DNA of 64,000 nt. It comes from Megachile rotundata. Taxonomy: Eukaryota; Arthropoda; Insecta; Hymenoptera; Megachilidae. The stretch is from positions 3,138,501-3,202,500 of the forward strand of contig NC_134995.1 of assembly GCF_050947335.1 (NCBI RefSeq). The letters are read 5' to 3'. A model generated the notes under the pieces. That model saw only the letters and a list, made by a program, of their open reading frames with translations. It did not search any database and was not told where the DNA came from. The stretch's first letter is position 1; every line of letters starts with the position of its first letter. A program made the translations under genes and the position numbers. This document shows, piece by piece, positions 9,948 to 19,933 of this stretch.

Positions 9948-10370
9948 GTGTCCTATTTGTTCTACGTCATCGGCGCATACTGGTGGCAGTATTCGACACA
10001 CGGGAGATGTAAACCCGTAAATTATACGTGTATAAAGTGTAATGACTTTGTAGCGGCCTCGTCGCTGTTATTCGAGTTGGTAGAAAGCCTCCGAGTGAAA
10101 GTGCAAGCGGGCCCACATTTGGCGATCACTTGTGCGGCCGGGGTTTTTCCCAAGTTTTGGCGACGCGACGCTAGCTTTCCCGCCCGTTTTTGCGCGGGCT
10201 TTCCTTATCCTTGCCGCCTGGGCAAAAGGGCTATAAAGGCCCGTAGGAAAGCGGGCGGGCGGTCATTACTTTTTACACTATAGCGGCGTTAGCACGTAGA
10301 CTCACAGCCTTTTAAAATAAAGTCTTCTTACGTTTTGAAATACGACATTTGAATTAACCTCTACCCCACA
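9948..10370 (+). other. GC-rich LTR-like or promoter-like block
   Basis: A GC-rich island holds a TATAAAG box at 10232-10238 and an AATAAA signal at 10316-10321, about 80 bp apart. That spacing is typical of the R region of an LTR. A 111-codon frame at 9948-10283 crosses it but matches nothing I know, and its composition follows the GC island. It could be a solo LTR or a fragment of one, but no terminal repeats or duplications were found. Confidence 0.3.
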
Positions 10371-10569
10371 ACCTCATGATTAATTTAGATAATGCAACTA
10401 AAGGACTTTATCTGTTCATTGAGTAGTTCACCACGTTTGTAAAAAATATAGTAATTACGAAAATATTTTATTTTTTTTATAATTTCAAGAACGGTTATTT
10501 TTATTTTGAAATAATTAAAAATGATTAAAAAAAAACTTCTTATTAGACGTTTAGATTGTCGCGAAGAAA

Positions 10570-10800
10570 AGGCAATTGATCGCGCTTGCATTCCGTCGCC
10601 AGACTCGAAGCTATCGCTCCCGCTTTTCGGCGCGCGTAATCCCCGCATTCTGATTGGTCCGTGTTTATGCTTAGTAATTCAAAAACAAAGCTTCAAACCC
10701 CATTTTTGCAAAAGGAAATCTTGTTTGGAATCACGTCCTTCACCACCCCTTTCCGGAAGTTACACGAGTTGTAACCAACAGTATATTGTAGTATGTAGTA
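10570..10800 (+). repeat. Dispersed GATTGG-block repeat, copy 1
   Basis: Shares with 11610-11815, 33870-34075 and 43880-44094 the order: GAAGCTxTCxCT, GC-rich word, CTGATTGGTC, TTTTTxCTTAATAATTCAAAAA, AAGCTTCAAACC, CATTTTTGCAAA and a run of CACCCC/ACCCC. In the copy ending at 44094 this block is the right part of a TA-flanked element with GGGTGTCCC ends. Here the terminal ACACCCTG is missing. GATTGG is an inverted CCAAT box, so the block may be promoter-like. Confidence 0.6.
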
Positions 10801-11009
10801 TATACCAACGCTATAGCGACGCAGTATCGATACGCTTGTTCCGAACGTGCTACGGAACACAATACGCGAGGATTTCGTAGGTAGTTTATGATGGGTCCGG
10901 GTAACAGTTATTTTTGAAAGACAGATTTTTAGCCATCGACGGCAATTTAGTTTTACATTTTTTCGAACAATGCCTTTAGAATTTCTAAGTTTCATTTAGT
11001 CTTCAATAA

Positions 11010-11420
11010 CTACTCCGTCATAAACAGGGTTTTTCCCGAAGGGTCACCGAGGATGGGCCTCGGTTCCGTCCTAGCAGTACTTTTTAGGACAACGTGCGTG
11101 TCACCTGGAGGGAAAAACTCCGGCGTTGCCGGCCTTCGAGATCCTCCCGTACTCATCGGTATCTTTTCCCACCCTCTTCCAAAAAAGGCGCGCTCAGGGC
11201 GCAAGAGAGGGTGGGCCCAAGTCAAGGGGCATGTTGATTGGAAAATCAACGTTTCTAATGAGAACCAATCAGCATGCCTCCTTGCACTTCCGACGTTTCG
11301 AGGAAGTAACGACGGAACGTCTCGTCAGAATTCCAACATTAGTCATCCGAGTCGGACTAAAAAGAACAAGAAAATAAGTCAACCGTGTCGGACTTAAACA
11401 GTTAATCTCAAATAAAGTCA
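11010..11420. other. GC-rich stretch without recognised coding
   Basis: Several overlapping frames of 80-114 codons exist on both strands, and none resembles a known domain. They track the local GC content. The sequence contains AACCAATCAGCATG and TTGATTGGAAAATCAA words. It leads directly into the 31-bp repeats at 11428, so the whole may be part of one LTR-like or satellite unit. Confidence 0.3.
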
Positions 11421-11427
11421 CCTAAGT

Positions 11428-11545
11428 CGGACTTAGAAATTTTACGAGTCATTCGATTACGGACTTAGAAATTTCACGAGTCATTTGCGACGTACTTAGT
11501 CATTTTCACGAGTCCACCGTTTAGGACGTCTTCGAGTCAACCGTT
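11428..11545 (+). repeat. Degenerate tandem repeat, about 31-bp unit
   Basis: Three to four imperfect units are spaced 30-33 bp apart around the word CGGACTTAGAAATTTCACGA followed by GTCATT. Starts are near 11428, 11461, 11491 and 11523. Related GTCGGACTxAA words occur upstream at about 11350-11400, which suggests that the array once extended left. Confidence 0.6.
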
Positions 11546-11609
11546 CGGACTCATATTCAATTATTATTCAACGGATTAATTTCTGTTGAATAAACGTGCG
11601 TGAGTCAGC

Positions 11610-11815
11610 ACAACGATCGACCGTCATATTCGAAGCTGTCACTCACGCTGTCGCGCGCCCGGTCTATACACGCTCTCATTGGTCAGTGTTTTTCTGCTAA
11701 TAACTCAAAAATGGAGCCTCAACCAATATTTTGGCAAAAGAAAAAACTGTTCAGAATCGCCCCACTTACCACATCTTTTCGGTTCTTACAGTAATTGTGC
11801 GACACCCTGTATACT
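11610..11815 (+). repeat. Dispersed GATTGG-block repeat, copy 2
   Basis: Same order of words as the copies at 10570, 33870 and 43880, here with CTCATTGGTCAGTGTTTTTC, AATAACTCAAAAATGGAGCC and CTGTTCAGAATC. It ends GCGACACCCTGTATA. The end matches the terminal ACACCCTGTATA of the element at 43024-44094, so this is probably the right end of a related DNA element. No left end was found. Confidence 0.6.
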
Positions 11816-12700
11816 TTTCATAATTTTACAAGAATAATTGTCAATTGTGTTAGAAAATAGAAATCGATGAACGGTCGACACAGGCCATGTGCCTTTTCTC
11901 ATTGCATTTCCCCTTCCTCAGGGAACTTCGCTGGGCCTAAGTGCCCAAAACAGCCATGCTAACGGGGGTGTCTTCAAGACAAGATCGTGTCTAGGAAGAC
12001 ACTCTTGTATTGGCATTTGCCGCGAAACGTTATTAGTAAAGCATTGCAGTATATTTTTTAAAGTCGCCTACTAGTTTATTTGGTGACCCTCACCCGTTAC
12101 CAGTAACGTTCCTGATTACCTTACAATTGTAATATCAATCTCCCTTATTAATTAACTGAATAAACCTAATAAGCGAACGATATTGGCCAGTGGATTTCAC
12201 TCCTTAACCGCACTGTTCGGGAAAAATCCCGAACCATCGAAACAACGCCATCGCGTTCTAGTTGTCTCGCTCCCGCGCGGGTACCCTCTTGCTTGCTTCT
12301 CCTTCGTTTTGAAACTCAGTACGAGGTGAGGGGCACGGAGGGCGAGACTAGCTAGCTCGCGAAGGGTCGCGAAGGCCCGCTCGACGCGAACCTTCGCGGT
12401 CTGTTACAATTAATTGTATATAATGCTTCGAGAAAATTCGAACTATCGACCTCGCTATATTTATTATAATGAAATATACATTAAACTCGTGATACGCAGA
12501 GGTAAAATAATATATGCAGTGTCCACTCGACGCGTCCATCCGATCCACGTAGTCGCTCGGAAGAGAAGAAAGGAATCGCGAAAGCTACAGCGACATGCAC
12601 ATCAAAAAAACAATAGAGCAACGCGATATCGATATAATTTACCACGCGGTGATTGCCGCGTATTTCGAACATACTAACAATAAAACGGTTATATTTCAGA
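11816..12700. other. Mixed sequence without recognised gene; contains a fragment of the 47-kb LTR family
   Basis: Around 12230-12410 the DNA is GC-rich with CGCGAAGG words. Short frames on both strands (60-87 codons) match nothing. The only supported element inside is the minus-strand fragment at 12080-12240, described separately. Confidence 0.35.
12080..12240 (-). repeat. Fragment related to the solo LTR at 47135-49220
   Basis: The reverse complement of about 12150-12230 reads GTGCGGTTAAGGAGTGAAAT, then CCACTGGCCAAxATC, a short gap, and TTTATTCAGT. The LTR at 47250-47330 carries the same order: GTGCGGTTAAGGAGTGAAAT, CCACAGGTCAAAATC, then TTTATTCAGT. The match covers roughly 75-80 bp, so this is a short, diverged piece of the same family. 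Confidence 0.55.
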
Positions 12701-12847
12701 ATAATTTACTTATTTACCCTTTTTCGGATTACGACTACCAATACAAATTTCTGAAATTTCCAACTTCCACTTAAGCAATGTATAAAAAACCAAAATCAGC
12801 TCTTTTCAGAAATACCAAATCATTGAAACGAGGAACATTATTTTCAA

Positions 12848-13389
12848 ATTATTAAAAGTCAAATAAATAAACTTATACCTTCGGTTAAAAGTTTCATTGG
12901 CCATAGAAACCTATGTTCCGTATAGCGACGATTGGTACCGTAGCGGATTTATACATCAACAATAAACATCTGATATTGTCCAATTGTTAAAAACATGACA
13001 AATTATCGTATAAAACGGGCTCATCCTCTTCGAAAACAAATCTCAATTCATTTCCCCGTAAAAAGTAGGAGAAAATTGTATATGTAATAATTATTACTAA
13101 ATTGCAATAAAAAAAATTCCAGAAACACGTATCCCCTATTTTGATCCATATTTTTCGTATACAAATCTGCAAAAAAATCGAACTGCATTTAGGAAGAAAA
13201 ATTGAAAAAAAAATCTAACTTTTTAATATGTTATTTAAATAAATAATTTCTTCCGAAATTTTCATTATTAACTAAATTCCTGACTAAAAACTACACAATT
13301 TAAAAAAAAATCACCTTCCTAAACCCTCTAGTTTCCGAGATATTAAAGAAAATGTGATAGTCCGAACTTTGAGGGCTATTTTCACCCCC
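12848..13389 (+). mobile_element. Foldback family X, copy X1 (one arm, truncated)
   Basis: Collinear with the arms of X3 and X4: GGTTAAAAGTTTCATTGGCC, CTATGTTCCGTATAGCGACG, AATAAACATCTGATATTGTC, CACGTATCCCCTATTTTGAT, TTTGAGGGCTATTTTCACCC. It stops after CCCCTCAACATG, about 110 bp short of the family terminus, exactly where gypsy LTR-like sequence begins. No opposite arm is present. Confidence 0.75.
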
Positions 13390-13391
13390 TC

Positions 13392-13861
13392 AACATGTAG
13401 TACAGTGTAACCGTTCGCAAACCGGTAAACCGCGATAAATCGGAACGCACCGTACTCGGCAGAAGGTCGAGATACGCTAATGGACAAGGTTCAAATCCGG
13501 TAATGTTATTCGTCAAATTATCTAGATCCTTTTGCGATTTCCGGCCTTCATATATACTAAACGGAAACTAAACGGTCGTAATGGCGGCCGTCTAGAAACA
13601 GGGAGAGCCAGCGCGGCAAACTGCGGTTTTTCGATACGATACAACATGCACGTTACGATTTGCTCCCGCAATTAGGAGATCACGAACTTAGGACGCAGGA
13701 GGGTCCAATTCAAAGCAAAACGTGGTAGGTTGCGGCTAACGCGGTACAATTTCCGAATCAAGTTCAGTAACCGGTAGGAGTTCGGTTTCTAGGAGGATCG
13801 AGACACGGTCCTCCCAGCTTTAACGCGATCTATCGGGATCCTTGACTGTCACGGACACTAA
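13392..13861 (-). repeat. Gypsy LTR fragment A (split by foldback X2)
   Basis: From TAGTACAGTGTAACCG onward the sequence follows the right LTR (27790-28280) closely: AAATCGGAAC, CGGCAGAA, TCTAGATCCTTT, CATGCACGTTACGAT and CTTGACTGTCACGG. It is cut at 13861 by foldback X2 and resumes at 15335 with CTATCTTAGACT. The stretch is part of a gypsy LTR in the same orientation as the minus-strand element to the right, but from another copy. Confidence 0.75.
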
Positions 13862-15331
13862 CAAGGAAACATATCGAACCGCGACACACCGATTTTAATG
13901 AAACTTATGCGAAAGATAGTTCTCAAAAAAATATTTGACACGTATTTTTTTTTAGCGGCCATCGTTCACATTGAAGGGGTGAAAATAGCCCTCAAAGTTG
14001 GGGGTTAAAACCATGTTTTTGGGAATATCTCCGGAACTAAAGAAGATAATTGAATTCTTTTTTTTGTAAATTGTTGGTCTTTAGATAGGAAATTTTTGTG
14101 CGTAAAAAAATTTCAAGAAACTTTATTTGTTTAAATAATATTGTTGCGCCGGGGCGTTTCCTCGCGAGTAGCCATCACAGATTAAAACACACAAACTCAG
14201 AATTTCAAGAACTCAAACGATTTATTAACAACGTGTTAAGATCTGTAATCAAGTCTGTACTCTTCGAAATCTGGCGCGGTTCTAATATTTACACATCGCG
14301 GTTGCTCCCAGCTACCGGAAATCCTGGCCACTCGATCCGCTCGTCCTGCCTGACAACTTCCGCGGACCTCTTCATTTCGTAGCCAGGACTAACTTCATTG
14401 CTTCAATCGCGAACCAGTTCACGTTGCAAGGATTGACTTCACGGCATCATTCGTGAGCCGGTTTCACGTCGCAACAATATTTAAAAAATTTATCATTTTT
14501 GTTTAAATTTTTGCACTAAATCTTGATCTATTTTTTTGCAACTTCGTGTACGTAATCTATAGACAAAAATAGAGGATACGTGTTTTTGGAATTTGTTGTT
14601 TGTTGCAATGTTTGTTAGATATATAATTTAAAGTCACCTCGTGTGAAAAGGGGTAATCAGCATTTTTATTAAAAATATCATTATTTTTACAATCTTTTAC
14701 ATTATTTTAGAGATTTTATACCTCTATATATGCCGTTAATTGATTTCTGAATAATTATAATTATAAATAAAATCATGAATAATTTATAATTATGAATAAT
14801 TATGAATAATTATAAATAAAATCTCTAAAATAATGTAAAAGATTGTAAAAATAATGATATTTTTAATAAAAATGCTGATTACCCCTTTTCACACGAGGTG
14901 ACTTTAAATTATATATCTAACAAACATTGCAACAAACAACAAATTCCAAAAACACGTATCCTCTATTTTTGTCTATAGATTACGTACACGAAGTTGCAAA
15001 AAAATAGATCAAGATTTAGTGCAAAAATTTAAACAAAAATGATAAATTTTTTAAATATCATTTAAACAAATAAAGTTTCTTGAAATTTTTTCACTCACAA
15101 AAATTCCCTATCTAAAAACCAACAATTTACAAAAAAAAATTCAAATATCTTCTTTAGTTCCGGAGATATTCCCAAAAACATGGTTTTAACCCCCAACTTC
15201 GAGGGCTATTTTCACCCCTTCAATGTGAATGATGGCCGCTAAAAAAAATACGTGTCAAATATTTTTTTGAGAACTATCTTTCACATAAGTTTCACTAAAA
15301 TCGGTGTGTCGCGGTTCGATATGTTTCCTTG
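13862..15331. mobile_element. Foldback family X, copy X2 with 3-bp TAA duplication
   Basis: Two long inverted arms meet around 14740-14780, an AT-rich centre. The left end is CAAGGAAACATATCG and the right end CGATATGTTTCCTTG. TAA flanks both ends (13859-13861 and 15332-15334). Arms share GACACGTATTTTTTT, GGGTGAAAATAGCCCTCAAA, GTTTTTGGGAATATCTCCGG and many others. The left arm contains a 335-bp solo LTR that the right arm lacks. The 3-bp TWA duplication resembles PIF/Harbinger-type insertion, but no transposase is present, so the superfamily is an inference. Confidence 0.85.
14142..14476 (-). repeat. 335-bp solo LTR inside foldback X2
   Basis: Begins TGTTGCGCCGGGG and ends ACGTCGCAACA, with 8-bp inverted ends. 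It is flanked by the 4-bp repeat ATAT (14138-14141 and 14477-14480). The right arm of X2 has the same site without the insert (GTTTAAATGATATTTAAAAA in reverse), so it serves as an empty site. The minus strand carries AATAAATCG near 14220, suggesting minus orientation. A 4-bp duplication and TG...CA ends fit a Ty3/gypsy LTR. Confidence 0.85.
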
Positions 15332-15334
15332 TAA

Positions 15335-15363
15335 GATCTTCCTATCTTAGACTACTGATAAAC
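15335..15363 (-). repeat. Gypsy LTR fragment A, resumed after X2
   Basis: The short stretch CCTATCTTAGACT plus TGATAAAC matches the right LTR at about 28293-28312. It is the continuation of LTR fragment A across the X2 insertion. It abuts LTR fragment B at 15364. Confidence 0.6.
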
Positions 15364-15593
15364 TTGCTACACAGTATTTCGCGGCTATCTCGGTAACGGC
15401 CCGCGACCCCGCTTCACCCTCGAATTCTCGATCGGCCCTTCCTGACCGTGCCCGCGATGATGACCGCCGCGGCGCCTCCGCGGATTCGCGAGCGCGTAGC
15501 ACTTCGGCGCCCGATCCGAACCCGTTCGATATCGCTTGATTTTATTTGATAATTGGGCGCCAGACGCTTCTCAGCGTCGCGATAAAGAACTTA
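15364..15593 (-). repeat. Gypsy LTR fragment B, part 1 (LTR 3' end in element sense)
   Basis: Matches the start of the right LTR at 27290-27530. Shared words include TTGCTxCACA, CGGCCCTTCC, GCGCCTCCGCG-type words, GTAGCACTTCGGCxCCCGAT, GGGCGCCAGACGCTTxTCAG and CGTC. It is interrupted at 15594 by foldback X3 and resumes at 17673. In the minus-strand element this is the outer end of the 3' LTR. Confidence 0.75.
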
Positions 15594-17669
15594 CAAGGGA
15601 CATCACCAAGGTGTTACACGCCGATTTTAATGAAATTGACATATGTGGTAGCTTTTTAAAAATCATTTGACACGTATTTTTTTAAATCTGCGGACATCCA
15701 TGTTGAGGGGGTGAAAATAGCCCTCAAAGTTTGGGGTTGAAAACACATTTTCCTTAATATCTCGGAAACTAGAAGGTGTAGGAAGGTGAATTTTTTTTTA
15801 AATTGTGTAGTTTTTAGTCAGGAATTTAGTTAGTGTCAAAAATTTCGGGAGAAATTATTTATTTAAATAATATATTAAAAGAATGCACTATTTTTTCAAT
15901 TTTTCATCCTAAATGCAGTTCGATTTTTTTGCAGCTTTGTATATTAAAAATATAGATCAAAATAGGGGATACGTGTTTTTGGAATTTTTTGTTTATTGCA
16001 ATTTAGCAATAATTATTACATATACAATTTTCTTCTACTTTTTACGGAGAAGTAAGTTGAGATCTGTTTTCGAAGAGGGCCAGCCCTTTTTATGCGATAA
16101 TCTGTTACGTTTTTAACAATAAGACAATATCAGATATTTATTGTGCCATCGGTAACCACGGAAGGTTTAACGGGCAGGTATAAATCCGCCGTGGTACCAG
16201 TCGTCGCTTTACGGAACATACATAGGTTTCTATGGCCAATGAAACTTTTTACGAAAATTATTCCAAAATATACTGTTGCATGAATGTGGGTATGAATAAG
16301 TATATGGTAATTGTATTATTGTTTCCTTTTTTGAACATTTGTAAAATTTATTTTTTATAAGTATGGATGTTAATCCCATTAATGTTATAAACATTTTAAT
16401 GAAAATATTTAACTCTAATAAGCAGGAAGCACACATAAATCGAAACAAAGTTAAACTGGCACAAAGCATAACAGATGCAATCGACATGTATAAAGAATGC
16501 GCATATACGGATATAGAAATGCAACAAGAAGTTATATTTAATGGCTTGACGTATGCCTAATTCTTTCTTATTTTTGCGAATTAAGAGGAAATGGAACAAC
16601 CTTTTATTTAAAAACCCGCCAATAATTTTTTGATCCGTGTGAACCAGAAAATACTGTTTTGCTTCTTGATTCATGGAAAAGATATAGCGAGAAAAAGTTA
16701 TGACGATCAATCCCTAGGTAAGAAACATTGTAAAAAACAGGAAATATTAAAAATAGCAAAAAATAGCCTACCGTTTGTTCAACCATTTAATGTTAATAGG
16801 TTTCGAAGTTGAAAAAATTTTATTCATAAAATTTCTAATCCTTTAGTTTTATTGAATTTAGATACAAATTTATTCACAAAAGACAATGTAATAAAAATTG
16901 ATTAGCTAAAGTTGAATGCTAGCTTCTGAAGATTATGCTATATAGTGTGCACAATAATAAAATTCAATGAAGAAATTCATTATTAAAAGTCAAATAAATA
17001 AACTTATATCTTCGGCTAAAAGTTTCATTGACCATAGAAATCTATGTTCCGTATTACGATGACTGGTACTGCGGCGGACTTATACCTGTCCGCTGGACCT
17101 TCCCTGGCTACCGATGGAACAATAAACATCTGATATTATCCAATTGTTAAGGACGTGACAAATTATCGTATAAAAAGGGCTGACCCTCTTCGAAAACAGA
17201 TCTCAACTCACTTCTCCGTAAAAAGTAGAAGAAAATTGTATATGTAATAATTATTGCTAAATTGCAATAAACAAAAAATTCCAAAAACACGTATCCCCTA
17301 TTTTGATCTATATTTTTAATATACAAAGCTGCAAAAAAAATCGAACTGCATTTAGGGTGAAAAATTGAAAAAAAAGTGCATTCTTTTAATATATTATTTA
17401 AATAAATAATTTCTCCCGAAATTTTTGACACTAACTAAATTCCTGACTAAAAACTACACAATTTAAAAAAAATTCACCTTCCTACACCCTCTAGTTTCCG
17501 AGATATTAAGGAAAATTTGTTTTCAACCCCAAACTTTGAGGGCTATTTTCACCCCCTCAACATGGATGTCCGCAGATTTAAAAAAATACGTGTCAAATGA
17601 TTTTTAAAAAGCTACCACATATGTCAATTTCATTAAAATCGGCGTGTAACACCTTGGTGATGTCCCTTG
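15594..17669. mobile_element. Foldback family X, copy X3 with complete ends (2.08 kb)
   Basis: The left end is CAAGGGACATCACCAAGGTG and the right end is its reverse complement, with TTA on both sides (15591-15593 and 17670-17672). Arms are about 660 bp each (to about 16250 and from about 17015). They share TTTGAGGGCTATTTTCACCC, CACGTATCCCCTATTTTGAT and CTATGTTCCGTA. Between the arms is about 760 bp of unique DNA with a 65-codon ATG frame. This is the only full-length copy in the window. The 3-bp TWA duplication suggests PIF/Harbinger-like insertion. No transposase motif is recognisable. Confidence 0.88.
16363..16560 (+). CDS. Short ORF in the core of foldback X3, function unknown
   Basis: An ATG frame of 65 codons (MDVNPINVINILMKIF...), rich in N, I, K and M, lies in the unique core between the X3 arms. 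I do not recognise it. A second short frame follows at about 16630-16812. AATCCCTAG|GTAAGA near 16715 resembles a splice donor, so the core could be a degraded spliced gene. Chance is a strong alternative in DNA this AT-rich. Confidence 0.25.
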   Translation: MDVNPINVINILMKIFNSNKQEAHINRNKVKLAQSITDAIDMYKECAYTDIEMQQEVIFNGLTYA

Positions 17670-17672
17670 TTA

Positions 17673-19300
17673 GACGCGAAACGAGACTCTAGAGCGGAAA
17701 GATGGGAAAACCGTTTATGTCAATCTCGGAAAAACGCGGAAGATTCGAATCGGCGGCGGAACGGCTCGGTAGCTCAGTATCCGAACGCAATGGTAGAGTG
17801 GCGGGATTCTTTAAGGGTAAAGGAGCTAGACGCGAAGGCGGACGAGAGTACGTGATTCGGGATAATTCGCGAGAAACCTCAATTTAGCGGCATTTGTTAA
17901 CAGCGGTGTTTTATTTAAAATCTAAGTAACCTAGGAGTACAGTGTGATCCAGTATCGGAATTCGATTTAACCGTAACACTCTCGGCGGAAGGCCGAGATA
18001 CGATCTCCGCGAGATTTTAACCACGGAAACGAAATATGCAAGTTCCTAAGCGGAATACAATCTTTGATATTTCCTCGATTCCCGGAACGGTACGCGACGC
18101 GACTAATCTAACGGAAACGCAGCGCAAATACTTAACAAAACGCGACGCAATTATTTTAACGGAACGCAACGCGACGAAACGCAATTATACTAAACGCAAC
18201 GGAATCTAACGCACTTAAATTTATACGAGACGCGATTTAATTCTACACGCGGAACGATTCTGTATCGGCGACCGTCTAGAGAGAGAAAGCGAGAAGTTAC
18301 GCGACAAACACGAAATGTCCGGTACGACAAACATGCACTTTACGTTCTACTCCCGTACCAAGAGTTCGCGAAATCGAGACGGGAGGGTACAATATTGGCA
18401 AAGGCCTACTCGAGACGATACTTTGATTGTAGCTTACGCTGTACCATTCCCCGGTACAGGTTCGGTGATCCGGCCGAGTGGCGATTCGAGAAATCGAGAA
18501 GCGATCTCTCGACGACGCGAAAAAGTCCGGACGTCGGGATCCGTGACCGTCCTGGACAGGGCCCCCGGGTTTTTACCCTTCTAACTTAAACTAATTTCCC
18601 TACGGTACAAAGCCACTCCGGTCACACTTTGCAGAACCTGCCCGTGAATGGCAAGCCAGGTGGTCTACAACCCACGATATGACAATCTCGATTTCGCGCT
18701 CTTTTACAAATATAACACGGTAATAGAGGGGCTTACAAAGGTGTCCAGACACTGGGCGCGGAAACTCGGGATGATTCTTGTGTTTTTCCTCACGGAACGA
18801 TAATTACTTTACGAAAACTTAGGCAAGCGCCGAATACAGAATAAGGATCCGCGAGCCCTTGCGCCGGTATTAGGACACCTCGTAGCCTACCCCCACCCTC
18901 TGTCGGAGTTTCCGAATTCTATCGAAGTCTTCTTCGGCAGGGCCTCTTCCGTCTCCACAGCCTCTCTTCTTCTATCGTAGGGCCGGAGCGGGGAAGCGGC
19001 AGGGAATCGGCACTTTCCTTCGGCGTACGTCGGTATCTCGCTAGGTTCTCTCCTCTTACTCCGCTGCCTCTCTTCGTCTATCGGAGGATCCGAGCGAGGT
19101 AGCGGCAGAGCAGTGGCGTTTTCCCTCGACGTACGTCGCTCCTTCGTTGACCGTGACGTCACTCCACGGCGGTAGATATAAAATAACAAGGCGGCAGATT
19201 ACATTCGTACGGAATCGCGCGCGATTTGTTCTCTAGACGGTTTTTGTCGGTGCCCTATAACCGATTCGGTCTGCAGAGGAGATTCCTTGTATCGGGTATA
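17673..19300 (-). repeat. Gypsy LTR fragment B, part 2 (3' LTR of the minus-strand element)
   Basis: Collinear with the right LTR 27540-28870: GGCGGCGGAA, GTGGCGGGATTCTT, AGTACAGTGTxACC, ACCCACGATA, GAGCCCTTGxGCCGG, GGACACCTCGT, then an 82-bp block identical to the right LTR. Divergence elsewhere is high and includes indels, so the two LTRs are old. The upper boundary is near 19300, where similarity ends after GGAGATTCCTTG. Open frames on either strand here are chance. Confidence 0.75.
19153..19234 (+). promoter_or_regulatory. Promoter-like block in the left gypsy LTR, identical to the right LTR
   Basis: 82 bp are identical to 28733-28814 although the surrounding LTRs have diverged. It contains a CRE-type TGACGTCA palindrome (19154-19161), a TATAAAAT box (19177-19184), and an ACATTCG initiator-like word about 25 bp downstream of the TATA start. 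In this arrangement the promoter points along the plus strand, antisense to the gypsy genes. Confidence 0.55.
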
Positions 19301-19933
19301 AAATACCACGTCACAACTTCGCTCCCCTTACAAAAGACCGAAACGATCATACGAATCAAAAGAAAAGTGCACTTTAGCGCCTTGTACTCGAAAAGTCCGT
19401 GCGCCAGTGATGAGCTATTGGCCGGGTCTTTTCGCGCATGCGCGAGAAATGCAGGATCGTATCTATTTAGTGGTGCCACCACAGACGGTGTAGTGTTGTT
19501 GGCAGGAAAGCGGCGAAGAATAATGAAGGGTGATTAAGATACCCCATTTTATTGAAACTTGTACTTTACTGAGACTAAAATTGCTGCGCATGCGCGAAAA
19601 AACCCAGCCGATATCTCATCACTGCCGTGTGCCTTTCGGTTTCCTTCGGTTTTGCGGTTGTGTTCAGAACTGCTTATTGGAATGTTACGTGGGCTTGAAT
19701 ACCTATGAGCGGATCGCCTGTTTATACCTATTATGGAAAGGGTTTCAGCAGTATCACCTGTACCGATTAAATTGTTACTCAAATGTATTAATTAGAAAAA
19801 TCTTTATTTTATCAATGGTATAGTATAATGTGCGACACGGTTCGCGGTGACGACGGAAGACAATAAAAGAAGTTCGACATAGATATCCTCTTCCGATAAA
19901 TCCGACTGTGTCCGGTACTCGGCTTCGGTATTC
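19301..19933. other. Region between gypsy LTR and ORF3; no recognised gene
   Basis: About 630 bp between the ORF3 stop and the LTR. Two GCGCATGCGCGAxAAA words occur, near 19433 and 19587. A polypurine-like tract lies near 19935-19950 on the minus strand (AGAGGAAAAAAATAGG), directly overlapping the ORF3 end, so the LTR may actually start closer to 19930. Short frames match nothing. Confidence 0.4.

Noticed and set aside
11053..11397. Overlapping plus frames of 114 and 83 codons in GC-rich DNA
   Set aside because: Open in several phases on both strands because of base composition; no domain or start context.
17765..17815. A-box-like TAGCTCAGT...GGTAGAG, suggesting a tRNA gene
   Set aside because: The two halves are separated by 12 extra bases, no cloverleaf forms, and the matching place in the right LTR has a diverged non-tRNA sequence.
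18887..19189. 100-codon Arg/Glu/Pro-rich minus frame in the left gypsy LTR
   Set aside because: It lies wholly inside LTR sequence, and the matching right LTR does not keep the frame.
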